In this document: piece after piece, positions 51,681-61,813 of the stretch
How the letters are laid out: each line of letters opens with the position of its first letter
How positions within the stretch are numbered: position 1 is the stretch's first letter
Assembly: GCF_900637185.1 (NCBI RefSeq)
Contig: NZ_LR134352.1
Location: 5,880,001-5,944,000, forward strand
Source: Nocardia asteroides
GTDB taxonomy: Bacteria; Actinomycetota; Actinomycetes; Mycobacteriales; Mycobacteriaceae
Direction of reading: 5' to 3'
Length of the DNA stretch: 64,000 nucleotides
Notes under the pieces: model-generated
Seen by the model: only the letters and a program-made list of their open reading frames with translations
Told to the model about the DNA's origin: nothing
Database searches by the model: none
Made by a program: the position numbers and the translations under genes

Positions 51681-52466
51681 TCAGGTGGTCGTCGCGGGCA
51701 CCGCGATCACGGTCATCGAGCCGGGCGCCACCTCGGTGAAGCCCGCGTCACGCACGGCCACCGCACGGCCCGCGTTCACCTCGGCGACCAGCTCGGCCCA
51801 CTGCCGCGCACCGGCATCGCGCACGGCGCACCGGAACTCGCGCTCGGCCCAATCCGCGGCGGCCGCCACCGGCAGCGCGCCGGCCAGCAGCATGCTCGCG
51901 TGCCCGACCTGGGCCGCGGCCTTGCCCACCGACATCTCCAGCGCGGCGTTCACCCACAGCACCGGCAACGTCGGGTCGACTGGGCCGGGCTCGTCGTGCT
52001 CGAGGTCGGTGCCGCCGATCTGCAGCTTGCGGACGCGCTGATCGATCGCGCCGACCGGGCCGGGGACGAAGGCGCGGGCCTGGGCGCCGTCGACCTCCAC
52101 GGTCACCCCGTCGACCTCGCCCGCGGCCAGCCACTGGGCGCCGCGGGCACGCCGGGCCACCTTCCTGATCCGGGAACGCTTCCACGCCAGATACCGCGGC
52201 TCCCACTCCCCGCCCGGGCCGGAGCGCGGGTCGAGGCAGACCGCGACGGCCGCAGCGGCGGCGGCCTCCAGCAGCGCGCTGCGGGGGGGCGGGTCGGCCT
52301 TGGGGATGTGCAGGACCATCTGCATCGCCTGGACCAGCGCGGGATCCTCGGGATCGCCGCCACCGCCGTAGCCGCGCGCCAGTTCGGCGTGCCGCGCCGC
52401 GAACGCGGCCGGATCGTCCCGGACCTGCTCCTCGGTCTCCACCCTGCTCAGCTCCGCGCTGCCCAT
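51681..52466 (-). CDS. Protein with a C-terminal peptidyl-tRNA hydrolase II-like domain
   Basis: A 261-residue protein. The C-terminal 120 residues resemble Pth2: LPVLWVNAALEMSVGKAAAQVGHASMLLAG follows the family pattern of a hydrophobic strand then a K-x-A-A-Q-x-x-H-A motif. The N-terminal half (YGGGGDPEDPALVQAMQMVLHIPKADPP, then SALLEAAAAAAVAVCLD) is a short actinobacterial extension without known function. The start is uncertain between 52484 and 52466; the latter (MGSAEL) is used. Annotations of this family in Nocardia call it peptidyl-tRNA hydrolase; whether it cleaves peptidyl-tRNA is unknown. Confidence 0.68.
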   Translation of the reverse strand: MGSAELSRVETEEQVRDDPAAFAARHAELARGYGGGGDPEDPALVQAMQMVLHIPKADPPPRSALLEAAAAAAVAVCLDPRSGPGGEWEPRYLAWKRSRIRKVARRARGAQWLAAGEVDGVTVEVDGAQARAFVPGPVGAIDQRVRKLQIGGTDLEHDEPGPVDPTLPVLWVNAALEMSVGKAAAQVGHASMLLAGALPVAAAADWAEREFRCAVRDAGARQWAELVAEVNAGRAVAVRDAGFTEVAPGSMTVIAVPATTT

Positions 52467-52539
52467 CCCACAACACCCGATCATCCGACGCCGTCAACCC
52501 GCCCAGCCTAGCGACGACGCCGCGCCGGGCCGGGGTCCG

Positions 52540-52983
52540 CTAGTCGACCTGCACGTACAGGATGAACTCCGGTCCCGGCGCGAGCGGCGGTTCGGCGGCG
52601 GGACCGTAGGCGAACTGGAGGGTGGCCGTGCCGGGGCCGACCGCACGGAACGGGTACACCGTGCTGAGCCCCTCGGACTGCGGCGGTTCGGCGTGCAGCA
52701 CGCCCTCTTCCACGTTCACCGGCGTCCACTGCCCGTGATCGTCGGGATTCTGCGGCAACCGGACCAGCAGGACCTGCCCGAGCTCGACGCCGACCGTGCT
52801 GCCGGTGAAACCCTGGTCGACCTCCACCGGGCCGACGGCCGCCGGGGTCGCCGTGGTCGGCAGGGTGATGGTCGTCGAGGAGAGGTAGGCGTCGTCATCG
52901 TCGTCGTCACCGCACCCGCTGAGCAGGCCCGCGACGACGAGCAGGACGACCGAGGACTTGCGGACCGATGCGCACTGCAGCAC
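52540..52983 (-). CDS. Lipoprotein with chagasin/I42-like beta domain
   Basis: A 147-residue exported lipoprotein. The signal peptide ends in LLSGC (cysteine at residue 24), followed by a run of six aspartates and a threonine/proline-rich spacer. The folded part (about 55-147) has the beta pattern of I42 cysteine-protease inhibitors: VELGQVLLVRLPQNPDDHGQW is close to the LPxNPxxGYxW loop, and the end GTATLQFAYGPA resembles the last inhibitory strand. Bacterial family members may inhibit papain-like proteases at the cell surface. GTG 52983 is the start. It lies downstream of serB but behind a terminator. Confidence 0.6.
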   Translation of the reverse strand: MLQCASVRKSSVVLLVVAGLLSGCGDDDDDDAYLSSTTITLPTTATPAAVGPVEVDQGFTGSTVGVELGQVLLVRLPQNPDDHGQWTPVNVEEGVLHAEPPQSEGLSTVYPFRAVGPGTATLQFAYGPAAEPPLAPGPEFILYVQVD

Positions 52984-53026
52984 GGAACTCTCCCAACGCC
53001 GAAGGACTCCTGCGCTGGAGGCTAAC

Positions 53027-53060
53027 GCCGCGCCGTCCCCTTTCGGGGACGACGCGCGGC
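53027..53060 (-). terminator. Terminator hairpin after serB
   Basis: GCCGCGC plus GTCCCC (53027-53033 and 53035-53040), loop TTTC, and GGGGAC plus GCGCGGC (53045-53050 and 53054-53060) form a long stem with one small internal bulge, ending one base before the serB stop codon. Confidence 0.65.
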
Positions 53061-53061
53061 A

Positions 53062-56116
<3,055 letters not shown>

Positions 56117-56440
56117 TGATCCTCCTGAAGATGCCTGTACGTCACTCGCAGGCTCGCCGTCCTCGTCACCAGACACACGACGGTCAGCATGCGTTGGAGT
56201 GAATCGTAAACCGTGCTGCCGCAGCATTCCGCGCGGGTCCTACTCTGTGTCGTATTCAGCGCGCCGTAGACGAGCCGCGGCGCGCCGGACCGGCACCGCT
56301 GTCGATCTTCCTCCGCAGGTCGGGCGGGTGCAACGGTTGTCGGCGATGACTTTTCGCCCGGCGAGGCGTCATGATCGATGACGGTGGGCACGCCCGCCAC
56401 CGTCTCTGTCGAGCTATTCCCCCGCAGCCGAGGAGTCGTC

Positions 56441-57244
56441 ATGTCCGTCGTCGTCAAGCCCGGTGATCCCACCTGGGTCGATCTGTACACCGCCGATCTC
56501 GATCGCGCCATCGCCTTCTACGGCGAGCTGTTCGGCTGGACCGCCGAACGCGGTGGCGAGGAATTCGGTGGCTACACCACCTTGTGCAAGGACGGCAAGG
56601 CCGTCGCCGGCGCGATGAACCGCGTCCCCGACGACGGCGATCCGTTCCCCGACCGCTGGACCGTCTACCTGGCGTCCGAGGACGCCGCCGCCACCACCGC
56701 GAAGGCGAGCGCCGCCGGCGCGAACGTGTTCGTCGCGCCGATGGCGGTCGGCGATCTGGGCACGATGGCGGTGCTGGCCGATGTCGGCGGCGTCGGGGTC
56801 GGCGTGTGGCAGGCCGGGGAGTTCCCCGGGTTCGAAGCGATCGGCTACGTGGCCGACGGCACCTGGCGCGACCACGACGGCGTGCCGTCCTGGTTCGAGC
56901 TGATGACCCGCGCCTACGAACCGTCGCTGACCTTCTACCGCGAGGTCTTCGGCTGGACCGACACCTTCGCCGTCGCCGACACACCCGAATTCCGCTACAC
57001 CACCATCCACGCCACCTCCCCCATGCTCGGCGGCGTCATGGACGCCACCGGCCACCTCCCCGAAGGCATCCCCGGCGCGTGGACGGCCTACTTCGGCGCC
57101 GACGACGTCGACAAGACCGCCGCCCAGGCCGTCGCCCTCGGCGGCGCCGTCGTCTTCGACCCGATGGACACCCCCTACGGCCGCCTGGCCGGCCTCACCG
57201 ACCCCACCGGCGCCCACTTCAGCATCGGCGGCAACGCGCGCTGA
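56441..57244 (+). CDS. Tandem VOC (glyoxalase-fold) protein
   Basis: A 267-residue protein with two VOC/glyoxalase modules: residues 1-120 (WVDLYTADLDRAIAFYGELFGWTAE, then YTTLCKDGKAVAGAM) and 135-265 (WFELMTRAYEPSLTFYREVFGWTDT, then RYTTIHATSPMLGGVMD). The layout and the FYGELFGW repeat match mycobacterial CFP30B-like (Rv0577) proteins, which bind small metabolites; a glyoxalase activity is not proven. The metal-binding histidine/glutamate set of true glyoxalases is incomplete. ATG 56441 is preceded by GAGGAG. It is divergent from ctaD. Confidence 0.88.
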   Translation: MSVVVKPGDPTWVDLYTADLDRAIAFYGELFGWTAERGGEEFGGYTTLCKDGKAVAGAMNRVPDDGDPFPDRWTVYLASEDAAATTAKASAAGANVFVAPMAVGDLGTMAVLADVGGVGVGVWQAGEFPGFEAIGYVADGTWRDHDGVPSWFELMTRAYEPSLTFYREVFGWTDTFAVADTPEFRYTTIHATSPMLGGVMDATGHLPEGIPGAWTAYFGADDVDKTAAQAVALGGAVVFDPMDTPYGRLAGLTDPTGAHFSIGGNAR

Positions 57245-57247
57245 GCG

Positions 57248-57277
57248 GTGTGGCGGCGTGTTTTCCCGCCGCCACAC
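57248..57277 (+). terminator. Terminator hairpin after the VOC gene
   Basis: GTGTGGCGGC (57248-57257) pairs with GCCGCCACAC (57268-57277), 10 bp, with TTTT in the loop; it begins 4 bases after the stop. Confidence 0.65.
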
Positions 57278-57342
57278 TTGGCGCTAGTCTCGACCGACGC
57301 CCGGTGGGGGCGGTGTCGATTCAGTGCTTTGCGGGGGGGAAC

Positions 57343-59118
57343 ATGTCCGACAATCAGTCGACCGAGCGCGCGCGTCCACAGAAGCCTTGGCCGATCGTCG
57401 CCGGAGTGATCGGCGCCGTGCTCCTCGCCGGTGGCGTCGCGCTGGCGCTGTACAGCCAGTTCGTCGCCGCGCCGATTCCGGTGCCGCTCGACAGCTACCC
57501 GGAAACCGGCGATTTCCCCTTCCGCCTCGTCCGGGGAACGCTGGTGTTGGCCGGCGCGGTGGCGCTGGTCGGCGTGGTGGTGCTGCGCTGGGGGCGCCGC
57601 GGCGACGAGCGGGCCGCGAGCGTCACCGCGGGCGCGGTGCTCGCGCTGCTGGCGGTGCTGTTCGGCGGCATCGTGTTCGCGGTGACCGCGCACATCCCCT
57701 CGACCTATCAGCGGCTGACGTCGGTCTTCGTCGTGACGACGCGGGTGCCGTCCGCGATCGCCGCCCTCGGCCTCGTCACCCTCGGCGCGGTGCTCGTCTT
57801 CGGGTTCGTGGCGAAGCCGGCAGGTTCGGCTCCCCGCCGCGGTGCGATCGTTCTGGCCGTCCTCGTCGGAGTCGTCTCGGTGCTGGGCGGCACGGGTGTC
57901 GCGGTCCTGCTCGGCGACGACAGCGGCGCTGTCGATCACGTGACGGCCGTGCGCGGCCCGATTTCCGACGTACCCACGACTCTCGGTCGGGAGAAGTTCC
58001 GTATCCAGCTGCCGGTCGAACCCGACCAGGGCACACGAGTGCTCCGCACCGACACGGGATTCCTCGTCTCGACCAGGGTCGGCATCACCGCGTACGACGG
58101 CGCGACAGGCGCCGAACGCTGGCACTACCGGCGCCTCGGGGTCAGCTCCGACACGGTGGGGAACCTGGCGGCCAAGACGATCTCGCTGCGGGGCGACGGT
58201 GTGGTGCTGACCTTCTGGGAGAAGCGCGGATGGCTGGCCTTCGACGCCGACACCGGCGAATCGCTCTGGGCCGATGCGGATTTCGGCAACTACAGGGGGT
58301 TCGTTGTCAGCGGACACCTGCTGGCCTCCGTCACCGAGGACGGACGGGTGACGCGCTATGACCCGCGATCCGGACACGCCCTGTGGACCACCCCAGCCGG
58401 ACCGGCCGAATGCACCACGAGCAAGCACAGCGTCGTCGCCACCATGACCGCGATCTACCGCGCCGCGAACTGCGGTACGGCGGTGAATGTCACCGAACTC
58501 GATCCTCGCTCCGGAGACATTCGCGACCAGCGCGGTTTTCTCGCACCCGGGCTGCATCTCAAAACTCCGGTCGAGATCGCCGTGTTCGACAGCGGCTTCG
58601 CGTGGGTGCGATGCCGGTTCAGTGTCGCCGAAACCGTCGTCTACCTGCCGCCCGACCAGCCGTTGAGCTCGGCCGTCGCCGATTCGAGCCGTACGAACGC
58701 CGAGGTGCGCGCAGCGGACGACGCCGCACTGGTCAGCTCCGATGATCAGGGCAGCGCGCCGGCCATATGGCCGGGGTGGGCCGATCGGTGGGAGGTGCTG
58801 ACGATGGCCGAGGGCATCGACGCGACCGATTACGACATGAGGGCGGCGGACGGATACTCGCAGCACGCCGATGCGGCCGCACTGCTCGCCGACCAGGTCG
58901 TCATCCTCACCGGCGACTACGGGTACACCGTGCGCGTCCAGGATCAGGGTCACACGCTCCGCACCTGGGACCGGATGACCAGCCACACCGGACCGTCCAC
59001 CCCGGTCACGTTCGGACCCGGCGCAACGACCGTGCGCCTCACCGCCACCGCGGGTTCCCTGCTCGTGATCACGACCGACGGCGACGACCGCGATATCGAG
59101 ATCATCGGCTTCGGCTGA
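57343..59118 (+). CDS. Five-helix membrane protein with PQQ-like beta-propeller domain (copy A)
   Basis: A 591-residue protein. Five hydrophobic helices fill residues 20-200 (for example VAGVIGAVLLAGGVALALYS, TLVLAGAVALVGVVVL, VLALLAVLFGGIVFAV, IAALGLVTLGAVLVFG, AIVLAVLVGVVSVLGG). The remaining 390 residues form a PQQ-like propeller facing outside: ITAYDGATGAERWHYRR, WLAFDADTGESLWADADF, RVTRYDPRSGHALWTTP. No enzyme motif is seen. ATG 57343 follows GGGGGGGAAC. It is one of two tandem paralogues; the pair shares the leader ending GGGGGGAACATGTCCGA, so each probably has its own similar promoter. Function unknown. Confidence 0.78.
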   Translation: MSDNQSTERARPQKPWPIVAGVIGAVLLAGGVALALYSQFVAAPIPVPLDSYPETGDFPFRLVRGTLVLAGAVALVGVVVLRWGRRGDERAASVTAGAVLALLAVLFGGIVFAVTAHIPSTYQRLTSVFVVTTRVPSAIAALGLVTLGAVLVFGFVAKPAGSAPRRGAIVLAVLVGVVSVLGGTGVAVLLGDDSGAVDHVTAVRGPISDVPTTLGREKFRIQLPVEPDQGTRVLRTDTGFLVSTRVGITAYDGATGAERWHYRRLGVSSDTVGNLAAKTISLRGDGVVLTFWEKRGWLAFDADTGESLWADADFGNYRGFVVSGHLLASVTEDGRVTRYDPRSGHALWTTPAGPAECTTSKHSVVATMTAIYRAANCGTAVNVTELDPRSGDIRDQRGFLAPGLHLKTPVEIAVFDSGFAWVRCRFSVAETVVYLPPDQPLSSAVADSSRTNAEVRAADDAALVSSDDQGSAPAIWPGWADRWEVLTMAEGIDATDYDMRAADGYSQHADAAALLADQVVILTGDYGYTVRVQDQGHTLRTWDRMTSHTGPSTPVTFGPGATTVRLTATAGSLLVITTDGDDRDIEIIGFG

Positions 59119-59246
59119 CCCAGCGAGCACCGGTGCCACGCGATCAGCACGGTGGCGGTGCGACTTTCGTGTCGCCGTCGCTCGGTTAGGGTCGATCCCG
59201 ACGCCCAGTGGGTAGCGGCGTCGAGCGAATTCTCTTCGGGGGGAAC

Positions 59247-61094
59247 ATGTCCGACGTCCAGTCCTCTGAGCGCGCGCCTTCGCACCGGCCGTGGCCGATC
59301 CTCGTGGGCCTGGCGGGTGCCGCGCTCCTCGCCGGGGGTGTGGCACTGGCGCTGTACAGCCAGTTCGTCGCCGCACCGATCCCGGTGCCGTTCGACAGCT
59401 CTGCGGAAGACCGCGACTTTCCGGCCCGATTGGCCTACGGCGCACTGGTTTTCGCCGCTGCGTTCACCATGATCGGCGTGGTGTTCCTGGTTCGTGGACG
59501 CCGCAACGGCGCGCACAGCACGACGGACGGCGCGCTCATCTTGGCCGGTGTGCTGATCGTCGGGATCGGTTTCGCGGTGACCTCGCACATTCCCTCGACG
59601 TATCAGCACCTGACCACGGAATTCGTTGCCACGCCGCGGGTACCGGCCGCGGTAGCCGCGCTGGGGCTCGTCCTTCTCGGGTCGGCGCTGATGCTGGTGG
59701 CCGGAGTGCTGTGGCGCCTGACAACGCGCATCAGCGGGTGCGTGGGTCGTCCCACCGGCGGCCACGGCGTCGAGATCGCCGACGCCGGCTCTGAGCCCGC
59801 GCGACCGCGTCGCCGTGTCGAGGTGGGCGCGGATCAGCCGACTGCCCTCCCCCGGTGGCCGGCGATGGCGGTGGCGCTGCTCGTCGGCACTGTGCCGGTG
59901 CTGGGCGCCGCCGGGATCGCGGTCGCGCTGGGCGACGACACCGGCGCGGTCGATCACGTGACGGCCGAGCGGAGCTCGGTGAGCACCGTGCCCACCGCCC
60001 TGGGTCCGGAGAAGTTCCGGCTGCAGCTCCCACGCGTGGCCGACCAGGATGTCCGTGTCCTCCCCGCCGGAACCGGATTCCTGGTCTCGACCAGCGCCGG
60101 AATCACGCTCCACGACGGGGCGACGGGTGCCGAACGCTGGCACTACCGGCGCATCGGCTACGCCGTGGACAACGTGCCGGCGAAGACCCTTTCCCTGCGC
60201 GGCGAGGATGTCGTGCTGACCTATTGGAGCAAGCGCGGCTGGATGGCGTTCGACGCGTTCACCGGCGAACTCCTGTGGACCGAATCGGATTTCACCCGCG
60301 ACCGGAACTTCACCGTCCACGGGAACTTGCTCGCCACAGCATCAAGCCTCGCAGAGGTGACCCGATACAACGCCAGGACCGGCGGCATCATGTGGATCAC
60401 CCCACGCGAAGCGGCGGGGTGCGCCTCCTCGAACACGCAGGTCGTTGCCATCTCGACCGCGATCTACCGAACGGCGGTGTGCGGCGAGGCGGACGCGCAG
60501 ACCGTTGTCGTCACCGCCTACGACCCGCAGTCCGGTGAGTTGCGCGATCAGCGGGAATTCCCCACGCCGCGGCTGCGATCGGCGATTCCTGTCGATGTCC
60601 ATGTTCTCGACAGCGGCTTCGTCTGGATCAAAGCCTGGCATGACCGCGACGTCACCGAACTCTTCCTGCCGCCGAACCGCCCGCTGACCTCGGCCGTGGC
60701 GGATTCGAGCCGCACGAACAGTGCCGTACCGGCGGCGGACGACGACGCCCTGGTCAGCTCCGATGGCCCGGACGGCCGGGCGATCCCCGGCCGCTGGGAG
60801 ATCCTGCCCGCGGCCGACGGCGCCGTGCCGACCCAGCTCGACATGACCACACCCGATGGATCGGGGCGGTCCGTCCAGGCGGCCGCGATGCTCCCCGGCG
60901 AGATAGTCGGCGTCACCCACTCCGACGGCTACGGGCTGCGCACCTGGGACCGGACCGGCCGCGCGGCACAGTTCCGACCGATCACCGTGGCACCGGAGGC
61001 CAGGTATCTGCGCTTCACCACCGTTCCGGGCGCCCTCCTGCTGATCGCGATGGATCACGACGGCGAGGACATCGAGATCATCGGCTTCGGCTGA
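59247..61094 (+). CDS. Five-helix membrane protein with PQQ-like beta-propeller domain (copy B)
   Basis: A 615-residue paralogue of the preceding gene, aligned over its whole length: SDVQSSERAPSHRPWP against SDNQSTERARPQKPWP, shared GVALALYSQFVAAPIP, and GATGAERWHYRR, RGWMAFDAFTGELLW, and the identical C-terminus DIEIIGFG. Copy B has a longer loop after the fourth helix (CVGRPTGGHGVEIADAGSEP). ATG 59247 is preceded by GGGGGGAAC, the same leader as copy A. The two copies diverge by roughly 40 to 50 percent, so the duplication is not recent. It lies just upstream of the second NRPS locus. Function unknown. Confidence 0.78.
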   Translation: MSDVQSSERAPSHRPWPILVGLAGAALLAGGVALALYSQFVAAPIPVPFDSSAEDRDFPARLAYGALVFAAAFTMIGVVFLVRGRRNGAHSTTDGALILAGVLIVGIGFAVTSHIPSTYQHLTTEFVATPRVPAAVAALGLVLLGSALMLVAGVLWRLTTRISGCVGRPTGGHGVEIADAGSEPARPRRRVEVGADQPTALPRWPAMAVALLVGTVPVLGAAGIAVALGDDTGAVDHVTAERSSVSTVPTALGPEKFRLQLPRVADQDVRVLPAGTGFLVSTSAGITLHDGATGAERWHYRRIGYAVDNVPAKTLSLRGEDVVLTYWSKRGWMAFDAFTGELLWTESDFTRDRNFTVHGNLLATASSLAEVTRYNARTGGIMWITPREAAGCASSNTQVVAISTAIYRTAVCGEADAQTVVVTAYDPQSGELRDQREFPTPRLRSAIPVDVHVLDSGFVWIKAWHDRDVTELFLPPNRPLTSAVADSSRTNSAVPAADDDALVSSDGPDGRAIPGRWEILPAADGAVPTQLDMTTPDGSGRSVQAAAMLPGEIVGVTHSDGYGLRTWDRTGRAAQFRPITVAPEARYLRFTTVPGALLLIAMDHDGEDIEIIGFG

Positions 61095-61115
61095 CGCCCG
61101 TCCGGGTTCACCACC

Positions 61116-61155
61116 TTGGGGTGGGAATCGCGCCCCCTGGGAGTCCCCACCCCAA
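61116..61155 (+). terminator. Hairpin between copy B and the NRPS locus
   Basis: TTGGGGTGGG (61116-61125) pairs perfectly with CCCACCCCAA (61146-61155), 20-base loop; no T-tract. It lies 22 bases after copy B and 90 bases before the small adenylation-like gene, so it is either a terminator or a leader structure. Confidence 0.55.
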
Positions 61156-61244
61156 CGCTGGGGTTCCTGTCGGAAGAGCCGCGCGGAGACGAGATTGGAG
61201 AGGTACCGAAAAGCACCGCCGACTCGCCTTCGAGGAGACATCCG

Positions 61245-61667
61245 ATGAGCACTCTGGTCACCGCCGCCGACAATGTCATCCAGCTGCCGCGCAGGCAGTC
61301 CGGCGCTCCGGTCGCCGACGGACATCTCGCCGACGCCGACCTGGACCGCTGGGCCAACCGGCTGGCCCGGCTGCTGCTCACCCGGGGCGCCGCCATCGGT
61401 GACCGGATCGCGCTGGCGATCGACGCCGATGTCGAGGCGATCGTCGCCGCGGCCGCGGTGCGCAAGATCGGCGCGACCCCCGTGTCCGTGTCCGAGGGCG
61501 CGTCGACCGCCCAGGACGCCCGTTACGGCATCACCACCTCCGACCGCAGGCCCGAACTGACCGACGCGATCGACTGGCTGGTTCTCGACGACCGCTGGAC
61601 GCTACAGCGGTATCTGGTCAGCTCGGACGCGCCGCTGTCCATCGCGGATCTGCGCGCGGCTTCCTGA
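61245..61667 (+). CDS. Stand-alone N-terminal fragment of an adenylation domain
   Basis: A 140-residue protein preceded by GAGGAG (61232-61237). From residue 25 it reads like the start of an NRPS adenylation domain: DADLDRWANRLARLLLTRGA and GDRIALAIDADVEAIVAAAAVRKIGATPVSVSEG correspond to motifs A1 and A2, and the end (TDAIDWLVLDD) matches the strand that precedes motif A3. It stops exactly before the ATP-binding A3 loop, so it cannot activate a substrate. The following NRPS has its own complete counterpart of these segments. The fragment may be a regulatory or dead remnant of the NRPS gene cluster. A hairpin overlaps its stop. Confidence 0.68.
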   Translation: MSTLVTAADNVIQLPRRQSGAPVADGHLADADLDRWANRLARLLLTRGAAIGDRIALAIDADVEAIVAAAAVRKIGATPVSVSEGASTAQDARYGITTSDRRPELTDAIDWLVLDDRWTLQRYLVSSDAPLSIADLRAAS

Positions 61668-61699
61668 ACCTGTTCCCGTCGGGTCCCCCACAGGTTCAG
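61664..61699 (+). promoter_or_regulatory. Inverted repeat over the stop codon before the NRPS
   Basis: CTGAACCTGT (61664-61673) and ACAGGTTCAG (61690-61699) form a perfect 10-bp stem around the TGA of the preceding small gene; loop 16. It sits 115 bases before the NRPS start and may be a weak terminator or an attenuator-like leader. Confidence 0.45.
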
Positions 61700-61813
61700 A
61701 ATGGAGCTTGTGAGTACGCAGCGGCGAGTACTACCACCCACCAGGTAGCTGCTCGACCGGTCGGGGACACATGGTGAATACCGAGCTCCAGACATGAGAA
61801 CGCAGGTCTGCTC

